Below, one piece after another: positions 12,738 to 24,400 of a stretch of DNA of 64,000 nucleotides. A program made the translations under genes and the position numbers. How positions within the stretch are numbered: the first letter of the stretch is position 1; each line of letters begins with the position of its first letter. The DNA is taken from the NCBI GenBank assembly GCA_963978905.1, contig OZ022256.1, forward strand, positions 4,509,501 to 4,573,500, written 5' to 3'. The notes beneath the pieces were generated by a model. That model was not told where the DNA came from. It was given only the letters and a program-made list of their open reading frames with translations, and ran no database searches. Source of the DNA: Trichostrongylus colubriformis (lineage: Eukaryota; Nematoda; Chromadorea; Rhabditida; Trichostrongylidae).

Positions 12738-12820
12738 GTTTGCTTGTCAGAAACTTGCATATTGTCATCTTGTATAGCCTGCAGTGAGCAAGGACAAGGG
12801 GACCGAATAGAAAGCTCTCT

Positions 12821-13000
12821 AAGGCCGCGGTCATACTTTGAGTTGCCGGCGGTAGGGTGTGGCTACGTGTCTCTGGGTCTCCGCCTGTGCCACCTTGTCT
12901 CATTGCCCGCGTCGTCTCTGCACCTTCACCTTGTCATTCTACCTCGTTGCCTGTGAATGTAGCCACGCCCTGCCGGCGTAAAGTATGAACGAGGCTTAAA
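12821..13000. repeat. Family-A MITE copy
   Basis: It starts GGCCGCGGTCATACTTTGAG and ends GTAAAGTATGAACGAGGC, with the family interior GTGTCTCTGGGTCTCCGCCT. It lies just after the last firm exon of the receptor gene, possibly inside its last intron. Confidence 0.75.
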
Positions 13001-14030
13001 GTGGCTTCACATGAGATTATAGCTTTTTTTCTGTACCAGTAAGGCACTTCCAGGTGTCGAGGGAAATAGACGTTTCATACACCCCCTCTGTAGGGAACAA
13101 TACTCCCTCCTTTTTTGATGCCATATCACCCTCTAACCGTTCTCAAGGACTACGCTCAAGAACAGCGAGGTCACTCAGGAAAAATTTCTCAGTGGAATGG
13201 ATTTTTGTTGGACTTGTAACGTTGAGCATCCAGCAACTGGGAGGGTGCACGACATCACCCACAAAAAAAAAATACTTTGTAGTTACCCTGGGGATAGTTC
13301 CGGAAATGCGAAACCACTTTTCTTCAATCAATATGGCACGTATAATCCCATTACTATAGAAATAGTTAGATCTCGTTATTGAGAATTCGCACGCGATGTG
13401 ATAGTGCGAGCTATGGGCGCCGTATTAGTTGAGTCCTGAAGCGATCAGATCTAGAATGAGTCGTAGAGCACCATCATCGCTTCAGGACCCATCCAATACA
13501 CCGCGCATAGATCGCACCATCGCGTCGCACACCGAACGCCGCAAAGTGAATTTTCTATCCCAATGGCATACACCCAAACGGGGCTGAGTCGTCTGCGTCT
13601 TTACCCGTTCCGACCCGTCTCGCCTCTGAGCCCAACCACGCCTGCTGTCGGCAAGAACGCCAGAATTTGGGGGGGGGGGGGGAAGAGAATCATGAAAGGG
13701 TCTAAACAGCTCAAGGACTCATTGTGTGCCAAATTTCAGCCAAGTACTTACGAGGGGACCTGGTCAGAAATGTCACTTATAGGTGAAATCATTGCTGATG
13801 TCGAACAATAACAGCACCGTGCATCATTTGAGCAATCCTTCACAACATGACCACACCAGGACACTGCAAGGGCATGGAACAGGTAATGATCAGCTTCCTC
13901 TTTTGAATCGAAGGCAGTGAAAAATCGAGGTAATGTGGTTAATACGGACTTCAGATGTAAGTCACCCCAATAAAAGCTAGGGTCTGGGAAGACTACATGT
14001 GGAAAAATTCCACGTGAGAGGAACCCCTCT
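13000..14030. other. Open frames of unknown value; small hairpin
   Basis: A frame opens at 13055 and may be the receptor's tail. An inverted repeat TCCTGAAGCGAT / ATCGCTTCAGGA spans about 13434-13488. On the minus strand, 14035-13748 has a 95-residue frame with a cysteine cluster (CSNDARCCYC). A related stretch occurs at 17380-17560, which suggests decayed repeat-borne coding sequence. Confidence 0.35.
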
Positions 14031-14032
14031 AA

Positions 14033-16121
14033 CAAGGGAAGGTCCCGATGTCGATGTGGCCATTCGGAATGGGATACATATGGTCCGACAGATTTTCAGA
14101 CGCTGATCTCAAACCTGCATTCCAAATTTGCGGGACTTTTCTTTGGGCGAAGTTATGGTAACTTATTTGAAAAAAACAATACTATTATATGGTAGGTTTG
14201 GAAGCCCGTAGCACGCGAGCCAGATGTTCTCGCGCAAAACCAGTGCGATGTCCGTGTTCAGGGAACCAGCCTACCTCATGGGACATGTTTTTAGCCAATT
14301 CAAGGTCTATTGGATGGGCCAAGAATTTTTCAAATGTTTGGTCGAATTCTCGAATTGGCTGAAAACATGTCCCATGGGGTAGTTGGGCCCTCTGAACGCA
14401 AAAATCGCTCTGGTTTTGCGCTAGAACGTCTGGCTCACGTGTTACGGGCTTCCAACTACCATATAATAGCATTGCTTTTTCAAATTAACTTCCATAACTC
14501 CGCTGGAAGAAGTGTGTAAAGCTGTTTGGCGATAAGGACAGGAAGAGCAAAGAAAGGCCTCGATCCGCTATGTGTTAAAGGCACATTCCGTGATAAAGAG
14601 ATAAGGCGACGTACCCTTCCCAGGAAGTAGATCCTAAGGTAACTATCCAGGTTGCCCTTTTCCGCCCCGCCACGGAGCTTCATCTTAGCGCTTAATTCCT
14701 CGAATGCACCCTCACTTGAGCTCTCCTATCGGTCAACTGAGCAAAATGAGTGGCGTCGAAGCGGGTTCGACCAGGTGTAGCGCCGTAATAGCGCACCGTG
14801 ATTGCGTGAGAAAAGTGGAGCTTGGACAGTTATCCAAAGATCTACTTCCCCAAAGACATAAGTCGACCTGTCCGGTTATTGCGGAATGTGCCAATCTGTC
14901 ATTGTTTACGTTCTTCCTACTGCCCTTTTTTACGTTGCCTTATTTTTTGTTCTTACATTTATATTTCCTTTTTCAGGAACGTACCCTTCGATAAGCCACC
15001 TGGACCCAGCAAAACTCCAGCACCACAGGACAACACGGCACACACTCGAGAGACACGAGCACTCTAGTCATAACATTTGAATACTTACAAGGGAAGGACC
15101 CCAGGTCGAAGTGGCCATTCGGAATGAGATGCATATGGTCCGATCTCTTTTCGGACGCTGATCTCGAATCTGCATTCCGAATTTGCAAAACGATTCTTTG
15201 AGCGGAGTTATGGAGGTTTTTTTGAATGAACGGTTCATGAGCATGGCCGTTGCTAGGTAGCCAACGGCCTCAGCGGCTTACTGGTAGTGCTCCGGATCTG
15301 CAGGAGAACGATCGAGGGTTTGCTCCCCGCCAGTGCGGGTTTTTTTGCATTTTGTGTTTCATTGTCAGTAAGTGCTTTTATTCCACTTCTGGATGTTTCC
15401 TTGGACTGGTACCTATCACACCCATCATTTACTCTGCCACTTTATCTATAACTGCTAACATTACTCACAAGGGAAGGATACAAAGTCGAAGAAAATCCCG
15501 TACCACGCGTATTAGGCGTTTTTGCGTGAAGAGATTATGATATTCGTGCACAGGGGGTCGAATTACCCCTCTGTGCAAATTTTCAGCCAAATCCAGTTTT
15601 TGGTCCAACTTCGGAAAATTGGGGGTGGCAAGGTTATAAAGTGGTAGATTTTGAATTTTCTTCTACAGAAAACCCTGCAACCTGAACAAGATAGCCCACA
15701 CATACCTTTAACACTTGCCCATCGCCCTAAATGTACGAAACAAGCGTCAATTAGGAGCATTTCCTAAACAAGGGTCAACGACTTCTCCTTTGTTCAATGG
15801 GCTGCCACCCTATAGCCCGTAAATTTTTCCGAAATTTGGTCAAATTCTCGAATCGGCTAAAAACTTGTCTTCTGAGGTAATTTGACTCCCTGAACACGAA
15901 AATCTCCCTGGTTTCGCGCAAGAAGGTCTGGCTCGCGTGCTATGGGCTTCCAAACCTACCACAATAGTATTGTTTTTTCAAAAAAACCTCCATAACTCCG
16001 CTCAGAGAATCGTTTTGCAAATTCCGAATACAGATTCGAGATCAGCGTCCGAAAATACGTCGGATCATATGTATCCCATTCCGAATGGCCACTTCGACCT
16101 GTGGTCCTTCCCTTGTTAGCT
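14033..16121. repeat. Nested repeat block bounded by AACAAGGGAAGG ends
   Basis: Three copies of one end sequence are present: 14033-14115 (plus), 15088-15215 (plus) and 15990-16121 (inverted). Each contains GTGGCCATTCGGAATG or its complement next to AAGGGAAGG. The segment 15088-16121 is closed by its two oppositely oriented copies, so it may be one element. No protein is recognisable inside. Confidence 0.6.
14145..14512. repeat. Long imperfect hairpin
   Basis: The left arm (about 14145-14315) carries GGAAGCCCGTAGCACG, CTCGCGCAAAACCAG and CATGGGACATGTTTT. The right arm (about 14345-14512) carries the complements in reverse order: AAAACATGTCCCATG, CTGGTTTTGCGCTAG and CGTGTTACGGGCTTCC. The loop is under 50 bp. 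A third copy of one arm lies at 15840-15990. Confidence 0.75.
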
Positions 16122-18060
16122 GTTTATGTTGCAGCGCCTTATGTACAACTTCATACAGTAACATCGCATCACATCAGCTTGTGACGCAAAGATTTATGAT
16201 AGACAAGCGCTACATCGCCATACCTACAACTGATCACGTGCTCTGTCTCACGTGTTTATCCCATACCATAAAGTTGCTTGAAGTCTGGTGAGGCGAAAAA
16301 TCAGAACAAAGAAAGGAAAATGTCGGTTGCATTAAAGGCAGCATTAGGGGAAAGTCGGACGGAAAGTAAAAGAAATAGTGCATATGAAAATCGAGATGCC
16401 TAGTAACAGGACAGTGGAGAAAAAACGGATGGAAATGGCCCAAAACCCGAGAAATAGGACCCCCTTTCCACTGTTGATTCACGACGTGGACGACATCTCC
16501 ATCAAGGGGGAAGTAGCTGATCTAGTTTTCCATTGGCATGTTGCCAAGTAAACACAGGGGAATGTTTGGAAATACGACAACATCTATTTTTTAGAATGAG
16601 CTTCAAGCTAAAACTGCAAAAGCGCCCCGCAAAACCTCCAATCCTGCCCCATCTCCTTGGCCGCTCCCACCCCAGTCAATCGGGAATTGCGTCATCGGGA
16701 GGCGGGACCGCTGCGTCCATGAGGCGGATTCGCTGCATGACTGCGGCGTTTTGCAGGGTTTCTAAAGCTCGGAGGGGCGCTTTTCCACCGGGATTTCGCT
16801 ACAGGTAGCCTTCTTAGGCCCAGGACTACCATGTAAGTGACTTCTTGTAGGGATTTCTCCATTACCGCATTACCCCTAATGATGTCTTTAAAAAGAAGCA
16901 TAATCTACAAGATTTGGACTCATATTAGTCTATTTTTTCAGCCTTTTGAAATAATTTCAGAGCCTCACACTGTTTTTCACTCACTTAGAATGACAAGAAG
17001 CTTCGGGACAGAAGAATACGCAGAAAATGAATTTTATAAGTTTTTTCCTTTTCCCTTGGCACGCTCGTGCCTGGTCTTGAAGCAACTATTAATCCAAATT
17101 AATCATGGAAATAGTAACAAATTTATAAAGCGATTTTATCAAGGACTTATTAGAGTAACCTGGAATGTTCTAGAATCTAGTTATTACCCTACAGCATTGT
17201 CATACTATATCTGTGTATCTTAAGCAATAAAATTTGAAAGAAAAGATCTAAAGCTCGTTTGTTGGACGGAAGCGTTTGTAGCTAATAGCGCAGAAATTCC
17301 CAAAATCGGTCGTCAAATCCACTATGGATTGATATGCAGTAGCAGCATGGAATGCTAAAAGTGTACATCGACTCACTTCCCATATCCACGCTCTGAAGAC
17401 AGTGAAGGGGTAATTGGGTGATAAGAAACTTTAGAGGATGTCATTCGCTCGAAAACTAGGGGTCTAGGAAGACTATCTGCGGCAAAATCCTCCGCAAAAA
17501 AACGTCCCTGAGCTGTGGTGGAGGCCGCCTTTCTTGAAGACACTGGAAGGGCGTCATTTGGCTTACGGTAGAACAGACGTAGTGTGGACGAGTTTAAGTT
17601 GCCGCCATTGCACAACGCCAATTTGAGCCTTGGCATGATGCTAAAAGGAGATGTTTCTAATAAATAAATTTGTTTTTCCCTTTTACTTTTTACTTTGTTC
17701 TTCCTTACATTGTTCCTAGATGTACTTACATGAATTGTAGTTGGGAATGGCCACTCCACTACGCCGGGAGTCTGGTGCTACTACTAACGTTGGCCCGCCG
17801 CCCGTCGCCTACAGCGGACAACTCGGAAAGTCAGTGTGTTGGATGCGAATGGGATTCGAATACACACCGCAGCGTTACGCTCTTGAATCCGGGTTTTTTC
17901 GCCGATTATCGCTTCAAACCTTGAGTGTTCGTTACAAAATGCTCATTTCTTTGCATCTTCCTCTTGTTTCGGACCCCTTCCGGTACCTTTAAAGGCACAT
18001 TTCGAGATAATTAGATGGGTCGATTTACCTTCTTGGAACAGTGGATCCTTAGGTAACTAG
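16122..18060. other. No gene recognised
   Basis: The longest frames are 128 residues each: plus 16837-17223 and minus 17759-17373. Neither has a recognisable motif. The minus frame resembles the decayed frame at 13748-14035. A tRNA-like GGGATTCGAATAC near 17850 is probably SINE-derived. Confidence 0.4.
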
Positions 18061-18083
18061 TCAGGCTGCACTTTTTCGCGTCG

Positions 18084-18196
18084 TCACGGCGCTACACCTG
18101 CTCGAACACACTCCGACGCCTACCATTTTGCTTAGCTGACCAATAAGGGAGCTCAAGTGAGTGGCGTTGCAGTGGCTTCGAGCAGGTGTAGCGCCA
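18084..18196. repeat. Short inverted-repeat element
   Basis: It begins GGCGCTACACCTGCTCGAA and ends with the complement, TTCGAGCAGGTGTAGCGCC. A related but decayed half is at 14700-14790 (CAGGTGTAGCGCC). Confidence 0.7.
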
Positions 18197-19130
18197 TGAT
18201 AGCGCATCGTGGAAGCGCGAAAAAGGTGCAGGTGCACCTCCAAGAGTTGACTTTAACGAAGAATGACGGCGTAGAGTAATGGGCATGATAGCGAAATGAT
18301 ACTTATCGTAGCGTACCAAAGCCGTGGTGACGAATGACGTGGTGCTTAATTTTTCAGCTTTCGTAGCGAAAACGTCCACCGGTCAGTACCGAAGCTTGGA
18401 ATGAATAATCCAACTGCATTACCCCTACCACTGCCTTTGAGACTCAAAGACAAGTGTCGTCGGCGCTAATCTGCGCCGGGTGCTGTGAAGTATGGAGAAG
18501 GCCTTCTATCGAATTCCGGGATTGAGATCCCGTCGTGACTCGCGCACGAATTTTCCTGGGTATATAGCACGCGACAGAAGGAAACCGCGCTTGGGCTAGG
18601 TCCGTCCTTTGAACATCATGGCTCAACGCCTACCCTAAACAGCCACTTGGAGCGCGGGAAAGTATCGATGCCCCGTCCCCGCCAAGTCAAGTCAGTCGTC
18701 TCTGCGTCGTCCGGAGGATTGTCTGTTCTACATCTGTCAGTGCCAGTCGTCTGAAGATATCGCGAGATTGCCTCAAGAAGAAGATCTACGACAAAGATGT
18801 CTTCACTAGCCTAATGAACCGGACATGCCATCCTCTCCCTTCGCCCCGGGATTCTTTCAGGTCAACCAGTCCCCACGTGAGTCAGTTATTTATGCTACCA
18901 GTTGGCTGGCGCACACTACTGCGCGCGATTTATGGCAATATTGTGCAAAATGGGTTTGATCGGCACGTCCACAGTTGTGTATGGAATTGAGCGAAATTTC
19001 CTTTCCTCTGCTTTCAGCTGAGCTATAGAACTAGAAAAAAGAAGAGAAGATGGCGTGATTCGAAACCATTTTGCACGTTATCGACATGGATCGCGTGCAG
19101 TAGTGTGTGCCAGACAACTGGTTTAGGTCA

Positions 19131-20680
19131 TCATTGGGAGTTTGGATAGTTTGGAGATCGATAGCTTTGTATTCGAATGCATCGATTGGAAAAAATTTGT
19201 TCACCTGCTGAGCATCTAATTCCTACTCATTGATGATAGATCCATACCCCGATTATCGATACTTATCGTTTTCGTAAACATGCTGCACTATTTGAAATTT
19301 TGTATACAGTCTAGCGGTCGATACCCAGCGGTGCTGCCAGTACCGCATTAAAAAAATGATTCCGAGAGAAACGCTTGCTTTGCTATCACAAATATAGGTG
19401 TAACATGACTATCAGTGTAGATCGCAGTATCATGAGAAATGCACCATTTTTTGGAACGCCATGCAGTTCAGCGGTAGATACATCAGCGAGTGATATCAGA
19501 ACATAAAATATGTTCACCCAATGGCACTGAGACTCAGACGCTTTTGCTAGAGCGATCATATGGTAGTAGCAAACGGTGTGAAGGATTTTAACCCATCTAA
19601 TTCCTAACGGTTTCTTATCACACTGAGACCCCTATACCCAACAATACCATTGAGGTCCCCGTACACTACAATACCTGCGAATGTGAACATTCCACTGTTA
19701 GCCGCAAAAGCGAACCGGCTTGGTGACATTTCCCTTCTCACGCTCCTTATCGAACCTTATCAGCCATTATCAATTTTGATCACCCACCATAGATGTGCCC
19801 GTCCACCCTGCTAAACAGCTATGAGTGTCGGCGCTCTTGGATCAACTCGAAAGGCGAAACGAATTTGACGACATTTGCCTTCACATGCTCCTTATCAAAT
19901 CTTATCAACCGTTATCAAGGTGGATCACCCACCATCAATGTCTCTGTCCCACTCCACAAAACACTATGTGAGTATGAACGCTCCAGGATCAATGCGAAAA
20001 GCGAAACGGATTCGACGATTCTGCCTTTTTACATTCATTATCGAATCTTATCGACCGTTATCAATGTGGATCACCCACCATCAATGTCCCCGTCTCACTC
20101 CGCAAGAGATCTGTGAGTATGAGCGCTCCAGGATCAATGCGAAAAGCGAAACGGATTCGACGACTCCAGCCTTTTTACGTTCATTATCGAATCTTATCAA
20201 CCGTTATCAGTGTGGATCACCCACCATCAGTGTCCCCGTTCCACTCCGCAAGAGACCTGTGAGTATGAGCGCTCCAGGATCAGTGCGAAAAGCGAAACGG
20301 ATTCGACGACTCTAGCCTTTTTACGCTCCTTATCGAATCTTATCAACCTTTGTCAATGCGAGTCAGCCGCCATTAATGTCCCAGGCCCATCCTGCTAAAC
20401 ACTATGAGTGTGAGCGCTCTTGGATCAACGCGAAAGACGAAACGGATTTGGCGACTTTTGTTTTCCGCGGCTCCTTATCAGCCTTTATCAGTTGCTATTA
20501 CCTTCGGTCCACCTCCATTAGTGTCCCCTTGCCACCCCTTACATCACTTGTAAAATTCATGGTCCAAGCTTTACTGCGACGCGAGATATGAATTTCCTGA
20601 CACACAGACGGACACACACACAAACACACACACACAGACATACTAAGCGAATTATATATAGTAGGATAGTAGTTGTATCA
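19131..20680. repeat. Repeat segment with 145-147 bp minisatellite (larger copy)
   Basis: Tandem units start at about 19921, 20068, 20213, 20358 and 20505, with earlier diverged units from about 19627. Each has TGGATCACCCACCATCA or a variant, then a GAGTATGAGCGCTCCAGGAT-like core, then CGAAACGGATTCGACGA and CTTATCGAATCTTATCAACC. The block ends with a CACACA tract and GAATTATATATAGTAGGATA. Its left part (19131-19600) matches 25144-25600, so the whole segment is a diverged copy of 25144-26098. Confidence 0.8.
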
Positions 20681-20689
20681 CTTATTCCT

Positions 20690-21457
20690 CATGTATTTCG
20701 TTTCCTCATTCTCTCCTATGTGTCATGTTATTTCTCTATTCTAGCGTATTGTTTGTGGTCCTCCTCAAGCGGTAGTATATTCCAGTGTTAGCTATAGTAG
20801 CAATAACTACACAGTAGTCATATCCTCTTTATTAGTAGTTTCCTCACTAAACGGTTGAGATACAGACCACTTGGAGCCCGCTCAGGCGTTAAACAGCATC
20901 CTCTCCATCGCGACATGTACCCTAATAGGGCGTGGGCCCTTTCAATACCCACGTTCTGCCGTGGTCCAGTGGCGGTTGAACCACCTGATGCAGCGATACA
21001 AACCCGTCACGACAGACCCCCTCCTAGTAGATCAAATACGAACACCCCTCGTAGGGATCCTTCGACCCACTATCTTTAGAATTTTCTAGAGCTGTTCAGG
21101 AAAGTTATGCCAAAGTTTTATACTATACTTCATGCCATGTTTCTATATAATGCAAGGAACCGTTTGCAAAATGCGCACTATTCCGTGGTGACTTACTTCT
21201 TAGCCGTAAACTCGTCTGCGACGCGAATCAACGGATGGAGATGTTTGGTTCCATGGATTTCCGGCCATTTCCTCCCGTTCTTTCTTAGCTGTGGCTGTAC
21301 TCAACTCTATTTTCGCATCAACGATTCACCGGATTACCCTTCGTTGTGCCTTTAGCATAATGACTTATCATCTTATTCAAGGTTACATTAATTGGACATC
21401 TTTATGCGGTTAGACTTAAATTGTACAAAATTCGATGCTGCTCTGTTTAATTCCACG
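20690..21457. other. Intergenic, 3' side of AKR gene A
   Basis: No coding motif is recognised. This is the region downstream of the last exon of the minus-strand AKR gene A and should hold its 3' UTR. Confidence 0.4.
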
Positions 21458-24400
21458 CTACGTGACACGCCACCCATAACATCTGATGTAATTTTTGTTT
21501 AGATTCAACTTGCTTATAGATTCGATCTCCTCTTCAGTGAGGACCAGTTTTGTCATCTGAAACTTCTCTTCAATCTTTGAAGTTATTTTACTCTTCATGA
21601 AACCGCCTAAAGCCCTATTCGGAAAGTTTCAAAACGGGAAATGTCCCGTTGAAAGGAGTTACTAGAATCAATGCACCCTACCTCAATATTGGCCCTCAGG
21701 TTCGTCTCGCTTCTGGACCTCGGTATCACGCCAATACCTTGGCAGTGAGCCCATGCTAGAAGTATGGACTGGAATTCAAATAATTTCTTCCATACAATCA
21801 CTAATGGGACTGATCACTGACCGCGACGCTAGTGCTATACTTCTTTGCCGTGCTAATAAGGAGCGGCTCTTGAACGAGTTGTGGCGCCATACGAGCAAGT
21901 GAAGCGAACGCCTGAATAGGAGAAATAGCCAGCTTTCGTGCTATGTCTTCTGATTTGACTGCAGCTAGTAACAGCACAAGAAACCTGTACAAAAATGCCT
22001 TCTTTTTTACAATACTGTCGCAGGTCTTCACGAGTGAAATGGGGATGAATCTCTATCTGATTGGCACAAGGTACCATCTGAAAATGTTCCACAGTCATGA
22101 AAACAGCTGAGACGGAAAATATGCTCACATAAAATGAACTCTCAAGGTCCAAAAAGGGGGTATGGTGCAAATCGTGATAGACGGCGCGCCCTCAACCTTA
22201 AACTGGCTTCCGAATTTCCCCCCTTCACCCTTCTCTTCTCAGTTAAAGGCACCAGTAGGGGTGAGGGAAAACTGAGATCTGGGAGTACATGTTCTGTGAA
22301 AATGAAGCTTCTACTTCAGGGAGGTTCATATGTCGCGAAAACCGCATTGAAAAAACGCGGCTTGAGGTCTAATGACGACCCCGCAGCTCGGCATGCCGTC
22401 ATGCGGTTATGCGGGCGAGGGAATCGCCGTGGAGGGGCGGGACAATGATCGCGGTCGGCTGGTTTAGACTCTGGCCTGTCTTCAGTCTACTCCGGCTAAA
22501 GGCGCAGACGACGAGATAGAGAAGGGGGATTTTCGGGTTCCTATTCCTCGGTTTTTTCGCGGTTTTATATCGTTCCTTCTCTACTAGTACATTGCTGAGC
22601 AGATCTACTAACATATTCCACAGTCTGCCGAATTCACCCCTTCTGGTGTCTTTAAGCGCGCACATCACTAATTCGCCCGGCTTTGATCGATACTCAGTGA
22701 TGTAGCGTGCGCAAAACTTGTCGCGAGATAGGAAAGGTCTTCACGCTTACTACATATATCTCTGCTCTTTTTTTTTCTTGAAGCTCGTGACGATAATATA
22801 GTGATATACGCTCCCACAGAGCAGTTTACTCTTCGGAAGTAACGCTACACACCCACATAGTTAATTAGATGGGCAGCCGTTTAATAGAGTGCGCTGCTTG
22901 CTGTAGGAGGGACTATTGGGAATCCCTCTCAAAAAGTTTTGATATTGAGCTGAAGTTGCCCCCTTTCACCCTTAGAAAATGCTACATATAGAGAGTCACC
23001 TTGCTGTACTCCTTGATTTCCTCGATATGGCGAATTTCATAGTTGGACACACCGGCTGAACGAACTTTCCCTTCATCTAAATGCGACGGGTCATAGGATA
23101 GGGCCGCGTTTTTACCTTGCGGTGTCGGCGCCAAGGCGTGACTGCGTGTCTCTGCACCTTCCCCGTGCCATCCTAACTCACTGCCTGTGAACGCAGCCAC
23201 GCTCCGCCGGCACAAAGTATTAACGCGGCTTAAGAGTGAAGAAAACCCGATTTTAATTACTTTTGAGTTTTTCAAGTTCCAGATAACTTAGTTTACGATG
23301 TAACTTGTTTCGCTCGTCTTTTTCATCGCATCTTTCAGACTTTGGATAATGTATCAACATCATGTCTATGTATCTGAAACTCCAACATGACGACTGCATT
23401 TTCAGAATTGAAAAACACGCTCACGATGTTCTCAAACGTTCCAACGATTCCATCACATAAGCACGTGCTCCACCTGCTGGATCATCTGCACTCATATGAA
23501 ATTTCGTAGTCAAAAATACATCTTCACGCGTGAGGTTATGTTTCGGGAGCAATTCCTGTAACACTTTTCACTCATTTTCACCCTGACTCGAGTCCACGAA
23601 TTTGATGAACTCAAATTTCTCGAAAATGAGCTCATTTGTATGGGCCATGGGGCACAATTCGGTAGTAGCACCGTGCTGATTGTCGCCGCACCCAAGGCAA
23701 ATTCACTGAGGGTGCGGTGTGCACGGGTCATATCGCTCTTACTTTGCGGTGAAGCCGGCGTTCCTGCCCAGAGTATGAAGGCGGTCTAAAACATATACAA
23801 CGACATTTCCATAAGCAGCGAAACAGGCAGTGGCGGGCGCAACCGTTCTCTATCGCCGGCACCGCAGAGTATGGAGGCGACCTTACGTTGAATAATGCAT
23901 TTTGATCTATACCCTATACTTTTTCGCTTCGCTTCCCCACACTAGCAAAGTTGAGCCCTCATACTGAGGGAAATTTGAGGAAAAAATATATTGAGGAAAA
24001 TTCTGAGAGTTCAGTCCATTGACATACCTCTAGTGCGGCTCCCAGCTCATGCTCGTTGGCGTAATGGCTTGCGGTATCAAACAGACGAAAACCAAGAGCC
24101 AATGCTTTGTCTACCGTGGCTTTTAACTGCAATAATTGTTTCAGACCAACAAATAAGGGAAGCGGAGATTGATTTATGATGAAAGAAGCTTCTCTGTTGT
24201 GGCACAACAGAGAGTTAAGACATCTCGGTGATCTAAGACTTATAAGTGCTATTTCAGTTGCTCACTGCTTGCATGTACGTAATGGGAGGCGGTGAACTGA
24301 TGTTGAACTTGCAAAATTCATATGTCCAAGACAGGTGAAGCAGTTGCTCTGGTACAATCATCGAACCGCGATGGGAGAATGATCGGTACTGACTTTTTGC

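Noticed and set aside
15250..15345. tRNA-like stretch with a GGGTTTGCTCCCCGCC segment
   Set aside because: The bases do not form a cloverleaf and the position is inside a repeat block.
16837..17223. 128-codon plus-strand frame
   Set aside because: No recognisable motif, AT-rich, and no flanking exons in phase. It stays unassigned.
19627..20560. Regular repeats of about 145 bp considered as a CRISPR array
   Set aside because: The whole unit is repeated, with no variable spacers between short identical repeats, and the surrounding genes are eukaryotic. It is a minisatellite.
20588..20660. CACACA tract as a regulatory element
   Set aside because: It is a simple microsatellite at the end of the repeat segment, with a shorter version in the sister copy at about 26045.
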